Of a stretch of 64,000 nt of DNA, positions 60,182 to 64,000 are shown one piece after another (the stretch's first letter is position 1; each line of letters begins with the position of its first letter). The translations under genes and the position numbers were made by a program. The stretch is from Dechloromonas denitrificans (GTDB lineage Bacteria > Pseudomonadota > Gammaproteobacteria > Burkholderiales > Rhodocyclaceae). The stretch is from positions 2,656,501 through 2,720,500 of the forward strand of contig NZ_CP075187.1 of assembly GCF_020510665.1 (NCBI RefSeq), written 5' to 3'. The notes beneath the pieces were generated by a model, which worked only from the letters and a program-made list of their open reading frames with translations, searched no databases and was not told where the DNA came from.

Positions 60182-60907
60182 TCAATCTTCCAGGCGCGGC
60201 GGGCGGCCATCAAAAATCTGGTTGCGGCGACGTTGCAGGTAAGCGTCACGAATATAGGCATATTTATCCAGCGCCGCCTCATCGATGACTTTATCTGCCG
60301 GCAAAAGGCTGGCACGGATATCAACGAAACGAGCCGCCACCATGCTGTTGCGCGAGGCAATCGGACGAACGCGCCACACCGGATCAGCATAAGAGTCGAT
60401 GCCCCAGCCAGCAGTATCACGCACCGTACGGGGGCCGAGAATTGGCCAGAACAGGTAACCGCCATCACCAACACCCCAAACAGCCAGCGTCTGTCCGGCA
60501 TCTTCATCGTGCTTTTCCAGGCCAAGCTCGCTGGCAACATCAAACAAGCCGAAGATACCTACCGTCGAATTGATCAGCAGACGGCTGACATCAATGCCGG
60601 CATCGCCAAACTTGCCTTGCAGGGCGCTATTGACGCCAATCCACAAGTCCGCGGTATTGCCAAAGAAATTACCGAGCCCAGCCTTGACCGGCAAGGGAAC
60701 AGCCTTGTCGTAGACCTGAGCAACGGGCTTGGCAGCGTATTTATCAACCGCTTCGTTCACAGAGAACATCGTGCGGTTAAATCCTTCATACGGATCACGC
60801 GGGTTAGCTTCAGCCGCCACCTCGGCAGACAAAATCAAAGCGAGAGCGGCACCCGCCATCAGCTTGCCGACCCCACGAGCACTTAATGCCTTGAGCATCA
60901 CCGTCAT
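60182..60907 (-). CDS. mlaA: MlaA/VacJ family protein, apparently without lipobox
   Basis: A 241-residue outer-membrane component. NPRDPYEGFNRTMFSVNEAVDKY, the FFGNTADLWIGVNSALQGK and FGLFDVASELGLEK, and the GPRTVRDTAGWGIDSYADP regions are MlaA hallmarks. The N-terminal signal (LALILSAEVAAEA) has no cysteine, so this copy seems not to be a lipoprotein, unlike E. coli MlaA. It overlaps mlaD by 4 bases and lies inside the operon, between mlaD and mlaC. Confidence 0.93.
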   Translation of the reverse strand: MTVMLKALSARGVGKLMAGAALALILSAEVAAEANPRDPYEGFNRTMFSVNEAVDKYAAKPVAQVYDKAVPLPVKAGLGNFFGNTADLWIGVNSALQGKFGDAGIDVSRLLINSTVGIFGLFDVASELGLEKHDEDAGQTLAVWGVGDGGYLFWPILGPRTVRDTAGWGIDSYADPVWRVRPIASRNSMVAARFVDIRASLLPADKVIDEAALDKYAYIRDAYLQRRRNQIFDGRPPRLED

Positions 60908-61374
60908 TTTTTATCCTGTCCGTCTGCTGCCTTGCTGAATAGAAATTGGCTAATCAATTTTTCAAGTACCACGGCCGACTGTGTTTTCTTGATTGTATCG
61001 CCCGCCTGCAACATTTTTTCCTCACCGCCAACATCAAACCCGATGTACTGCTCGCCGAGCAGGCCTGCGGTATAAATCGAGGCAAACGTATCCTTGGGAA
61101 ACTGATAGCGGCCACCAATTTCCATCGTCACGACCGCTTCGTAAGTCGCTGGATCAAAACGTATATCGGAAATGCGCCCGACCAGCACGCCGGCACTTTT
61201 AACCGGGCCACGCACTTTCAGGCCGCCAATATTATCAAACTTGGCTTGGAGGACGTAGGTTTCCGACAAGTGCGAGGAGGACAAATTGCCGACCTTCAAA
61301 GCCAGGAACATGAGCGCGACAATACCAATAGCGACAAAAAAACCGACCCAGAGGTCTAGTACGGTACGTTTCAT
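60904..61374 (-). CDS. mlaD: MCE-domain protein MlaD
   Basis: A 156-residue inner-membrane-anchored protein: one N-terminal helix (about 8-27) and an MCE domain (about 38-120; YVLQAKFDNIGGLKVRGPVK, YEAVVTMEIGGRYQFP, EQYIGFDVGG). It forms the hexameric channel contacting MlaC. It abuts mlaE with a one-base overlap. Confidence 0.96.
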   Translation of the reverse strand: MKRTVLDLWVGFFVAIGIVALMFLALKVGNLSSSHLSETYVLQAKFDNIGGLKVRGPVKSAGVLVGRISDIRFDPATYEAVVTMEIGGRYQFPKDTFASIYTAGLLGEQYIGFDVGGEEKMLQAGDTIKKTQSAVVLEKLISQFLFSKAADGQDKK

Positions 61375-62165
61375 TAAGCTCCCCGGAACATGAACGAAGT
61401 GAGTACGAAATCGAGCGCCAGAATGGTCAGGGCGGAAGTCACCACAGTACGGGTGATTGCCCGGGAAACCCCTTCGGCGGTCGGCACGGAATCGTAACCT
61501 TCGAAAACGGCAATCAGCGAAACCGCGATGCCAAAAACAAAACTCTTGATGACGCCATTGAGCACGTCATAACGCCAATCGACACCAGACTGCATCTGCG
61601 ACCAGAAAGCGCCATCGTCGACACCGATGAACACCACGCCAATCAGCCAGCCCCCCAGCACCCCCATGGCAGAAAACAGGGCTGCCAGCAACGGCATGGA
61701 AATCACGCCGCCCCAAAACCGAGGAGCCACAACGCGCGCAATCGGATTGACCGCCATCATGTCCATTGCCTTGAGTTGCTCGGTCGCTTTCATCAAGCCG
61801 ATCTCGGCCGTGACGGAAGAGCCGGCCCGCGAAGCAAACAGCAAGCCGGCGACAACCGGGCCAAGCTCACGTGTCAAGGACAGTGCCACCAGAACACCAA
61901 GCGCTTCCGTTGAACCATAGCGCTGCAAGGTTTCATACCCCTGCAAACCCAGCACCAAGCCGACGAACAACCCGGAAACCATGATGATCAGCAGAGACAG
62001 CACCCCGCTGAAATAAATTTCCCGCAGGGTCAGCGGCAGGCGCAAAAAGGAGGCCCCGGAGTAGCGCAGGATGGCAACCAAAAAGCGCGCGGCAAAACCA
62101 AGTCGCCAGATGCGCTCAATAACGGCATGCCCCAGCTTGCGGAAAGGAAGCAGCAAATCAGGCAT
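61374..62165 (-). CDS. mlaE: Mla phospholipid transport permease MlaE
   Basis: A 263-residue permease with VLGLQGYETLQRYGSTEALGVL, RAGSSVTAEIGLMKATEQLKAMDMM and PRFWGGVISMPLLA, diagnostic for MlaE. It overlaps mlaF by 8 bases. Length is typical (260). Confidence 0.97.
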   Translation of the reverse strand: MPDLLLPFRKLGHAVIERIWRLGFAARFLVAILRYSGASFLRLPLTLREIYFSGVLSLLIIMVSGLFVGLVLGLQGYETLQRYGSTEALGVLVALSLTRELGPVVAGLLFASRAGSSVTAEIGLMKATEQLKAMDMMAVNPIARVVAPRFWGGVISMPLLAALFSAMGVLGGWLIGVVFIGVDDGAFWSQMQSGVDWRYDVLNGVIKSFVFGIAVSLIAVFEGYDSVPTAEGVSRAITRTVVTSALTILALDFVLTSFMFRGA

Positions 62166-62970
62166 GCTTCACCCCGCGCAGAAATTCATGGCGAACAACT
62201 GGCGCCGGGTAATCGAAGTGGACAGGCCCATCAACTTCGGCATGCACGAACTGATGAACAAATGGATCCTGCGAGGCGCGAATTTGATCGGGCGTCCCTT
62301 CGGCAACAATCTGCCCACCTGAAACAAAGTAAATATAATCAACGATCTGAAGCGACTCCTGAACATCGTGAGTCACCATGATCGAGGTCGCGCCGAGCGC
62401 GTCATTCAGCTTCCGGATCAATTGCCCGATGACACCCAGCGCAATGGGGTCCAGGCCGGTAAAGGGCTCGTCGTACATGACCAGCATCGGGTCGAGTGCA
62501 ACCGCCCGAGCCAAGGCAACACGCCGGGCCATTCCCCCAGAAAGCTCGCCGGGCATCAGCTTATGAGCCCCGCGCAGCCCGACGGCCTCAAGCTTCATCA
62601 ACACCAGGTCGCGAATCATTTCGTCCGACAAATCCGTGTGCTCGCGCAACGGAAAAGCCACGTTGTCGAACACGGACATATCGGTAAACAGGGCCCCGAA
62701 CTGGAAAAGCATCCCCATGCGGCGGCGCAACCCATAAAGCTCTTTTTGAGTCATTTCGCAAACACGATTGTGTTCGAGAAGAACACGGCCGCCGGTCGGC
62801 TTCAACTGCCCGCCAATACACTGCAAAAGCGTGGTTTTGCCACAACCGGACCCGCCCATGATGGCGACGACCTTGCCGCGAGGAATCTTCATGTTGATTC
62901 CCTGCAGGATGGGCCGACCATCATAGTCGAAGCGTAGGTCTTCTATATCGACCAGGATGTCGTTGGACAA
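62158..62970 (-). CDS. mlaF: Mla phospholipid transport ATP-binding protein MlaF
   Basis: A 270-residue ATPase. Walker A MGGSGCGKTTLLQC, signature LSGGMARRVALARAV, Walker B LVMYDEPFTGLD and the switch His in MVTHDVQES are intact. It is first gene of an operon mlaF-E-D-A-C-B followed by an ABC-2 pair, ibaG and murA. A short TAAAAT -10 (extended TG) is located about 30 bases upstream. Confidence 0.97.
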   Translation of the reverse strand: MSNDILVDIEDLRFDYDGRPILQGINMKIPRGKVVAIMGGSGCGKTTLLQCIGGQLKPTGGRVLLEHNRVCEMTQKELYGLRRRMGMLFQFGALFTDMSVFDNVAFPLREHTDLSDEMIRDLVLMKLEAVGLRGAHKLMPGELSGGMARRVALARAVALDPMLVMYDEPFTGLDPIALGVIGQLIRKLNDALGATSIMVTHDVQESLQIVDYIYFVSGGQIVAEGTPDQIRASQDPFVHQFVHAEVDGPVHFDYPAPVVRHEFLRGVKHA

Positions 62971-62998
62971 AACGGGGTCCCTTGAAAAAAGTCGTGCG

Positions 62999-63008
62999 AT
63001 TTTACCAG
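62999..63008 (-). promoter_or_regulatory. Extended -10 promoter of the mla operon
   Basis: TGGTAAAAT on the minus strand (TAAAAT at 63004-62999, preceded by a TG at the extended -10 position). Start near 62992, leaving a 22-base leader before mlaF. The -35 region is weak. Confidence 0.4.
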
Positions 63009-63205
63009 ATTAGCTCCCCGCTCAGCCGGCTGCTGCTGCAATTGCCAACTTTTCCATTTGGAATGTTGCGCCCACGCCAGCACAGCCAAGTCACCCGAAA
63101 CGGCAGCCAAGCGTATCTCCCTACAAAAAATTACAAACAATCTGCAAACACCCCTCATAAAATGCCAAACAAATATACCAGTGGGCTAAAAGAGGAACAA
63201 AACCA

Positions 63206-64000
63206 GTGCGCGTGCAATTGTTCATCATTTCATCCATCCCGCTGTTACTGATTGCGTGTAGCACGCCTGTCGTACACGATCGGGTGCCAGGGCACCTGAA
63301 TCCCGCAAGCACCACACAAATCATCCCAGGCAATATTCCAAGCCCGGTACTGAACAATTTGCCACCACCTGTGAACTCTGCCGCACAGACAAACAAGGCC
63401 GAAACCTACAGTGTCGTGGTCAACAACATTCAAGCGCGGGATTTGCTGTTTGCCCTGGCGCGCGATGCAAAAATCAACGTCGACATTCACCCTGGCATAT
63501 CGGGGACGCTAAGCCTCAACGCCATCGATCAAACCCTGCCGCAACTTCTACAGCGAATCGCCAGGCAAGTTGATATTCGCTTCGAATTTGATGGGGACAA
63601 TATTTCGGTGATGCCAGATTCACCGTTTCTCAGGCATTACACCGTTGACTACGTCAATATGGCGCGCAATGTCAGCGGGACGATCTCGACCAACACGCAG
63701 ATTTCAACGGCGGGAAACATGCCGGGTGCGGCGACGGGCGGCAGTGCGGGAAATATATCCAATACGCGGATCGACAATAGCGCCAAGAATATTTTCTGGG
63801 AGTCGCTGGAAAAAAACATCAAGGACATCCTGCGGGAAACCGACAAGACATTGCCCGAGGGCAGCAGCGAAACAGTCATTGAACAAACCGATAGCAGAAA
63901 CTCGACAGGGCCGCAGCCCCAGCCTCCCAACAACCCTCGAACACACCGCCCCGCAGCCAACACCGTCCAACAAACATCGCCAGTCCCCAGTTCATCACAG
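63206..64000 (+). CDS. MshL-like pilus/type II secretin lipoprotein, N-terminal part (partial)
   Basis: An open frame of 265 codons runs to the window end. It starts at GTG 63206, preceded by AGAGGAAC. The signal peptide has a lipobox (LLLIAC-S), so mature lipidation at Cys18 is predicted. A proline-rich stretch is followed by a secretin N-type domain (TYSVVVNNIQARDLLFALAR, INVDIHPGISGTLSLNAIDQ and QVDIRFEFDGDNISVMPD). The next region HYTVDYVNMARNVSGTIS leads to a Ser/Asn-rich insert. This is the MshL arrangement. The C-terminal secretin domain lies beyond the window. Confidence 0.7.
   Translation, partial: MRVQLFIISSIPLLLIACSTPVVHDRVPGHLNPASTTQIIPGNIPSPVLNNLPPPVNSAAQTNKAETYSVVVNNIQARDLLFALARDAKINVDIHPGISGTLSLNAIDQTLPQLLQRIARQVDIRFEFDGDNISVMPDSPFLRHYTVDYVNMARNVSGTISTNTQISTAGNMPGAATGGSAGNISNTRIDNSAKNIFWESLEKNIKDILRETDKTLPEGSSETVIEQTDSRNSTGPQPQPPNNPRTHRPAANTVQQTSPVPSSSQ

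Overview
The window looks like chromosomal DNA from a betaproteobacterium, most likely of the Rhodocyclales (Dechloromonas/Azonexus-like). This rests on moderately high GC, a split cbb3 oxidase cluster (ccoNOQP, ccoGH, ccoIS), the conserved his-hint-tatABC-Nif3-AlgW neighbourhood, an mlaFED-type operon running into ibaG-murA, and a phenylacetate-CoA ligase. The genus is inference from gene content and order. No transposase, prophage, integrase, CRISPR array or rRNA is visible. Gene density is high and no gene-free stretch exceeds 300 bases. The longest gaps are 5789-6080 (FNR promoter plus a predicted small RNA), 56032-56286 (cspA leader) and 62971-63205 (mlaF/mshL divergent promoter region).

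1-9535: microaerobic/anaerobic respiration. A partial TonB-like gene and a DUF3149 mini-protein lie beyond the cbb3 cluster, all on the minus strand. An FNR box sits at the right distance for a class II promoter in front of ccoN. A second FNR box at the end of ccoS drives what looks like a short two-hairpin RNA ending in a perfect intrinsic terminator. An SDR dehydrogenase follows.

9696-22322: c-di-GMP and surface biology. A REC-GGDEF diguanylate cyclase, tRNA-Thr(CGT), murJ and a PEBP-like protein lead to a Lap-type biofilm module: a TolC-family outer-membrane protein with an extra NTF2-like tail, lapG protease and lapD receptor. Then come a CYTH-CHAD protein, a GT-C-like TPR membrane protein and, convergent with it, a type IV pilin gene.

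22528-32307: a seven-gene minus-strand signalling island. Read in transcription order it encodes a CHASE2 Ser/Thr kinase, PP2C phosphatase, double-FHA protein, CHASE2 adenylate cyclase, metallo-beta-lactamase-fold cyclic nucleotide phosphodiesterase, cNMP-binding/rhodanese fusion and GAF-HD-GYP protein. Together they combine protein phosphorylation, cAMP-type synthesis/degradation/sensing and c-di-GMP turnover. This is the most unusual locus in the window.

32364-42614: metabolism (ornithine cyclodeaminase family, TerC, sucCD, MATE, paaK with an FNR-like box, FAH family, Nif3, AlgW/DegS-like protease, class II glutamine amidotransferase). 42615-52854: tatABC, a HIT protein and the histidine genes. 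The his run is interrupted: hisC plus a small gene are inverted, and a FlxA-like gene and a two-gene chromate transporter sit between hisB and hisD. 52899-56031: a TRAP transporter and a cold-shock gene separate hisG from murA. 56287-62970: murA, ibaG, an ABC-2 exporter and the Mla phospholipid-trafficking genes, with mlaA embedded in the operon. 63206-64000: the start of an MshL-like secretin lipoprotein gene, cut by the window end.
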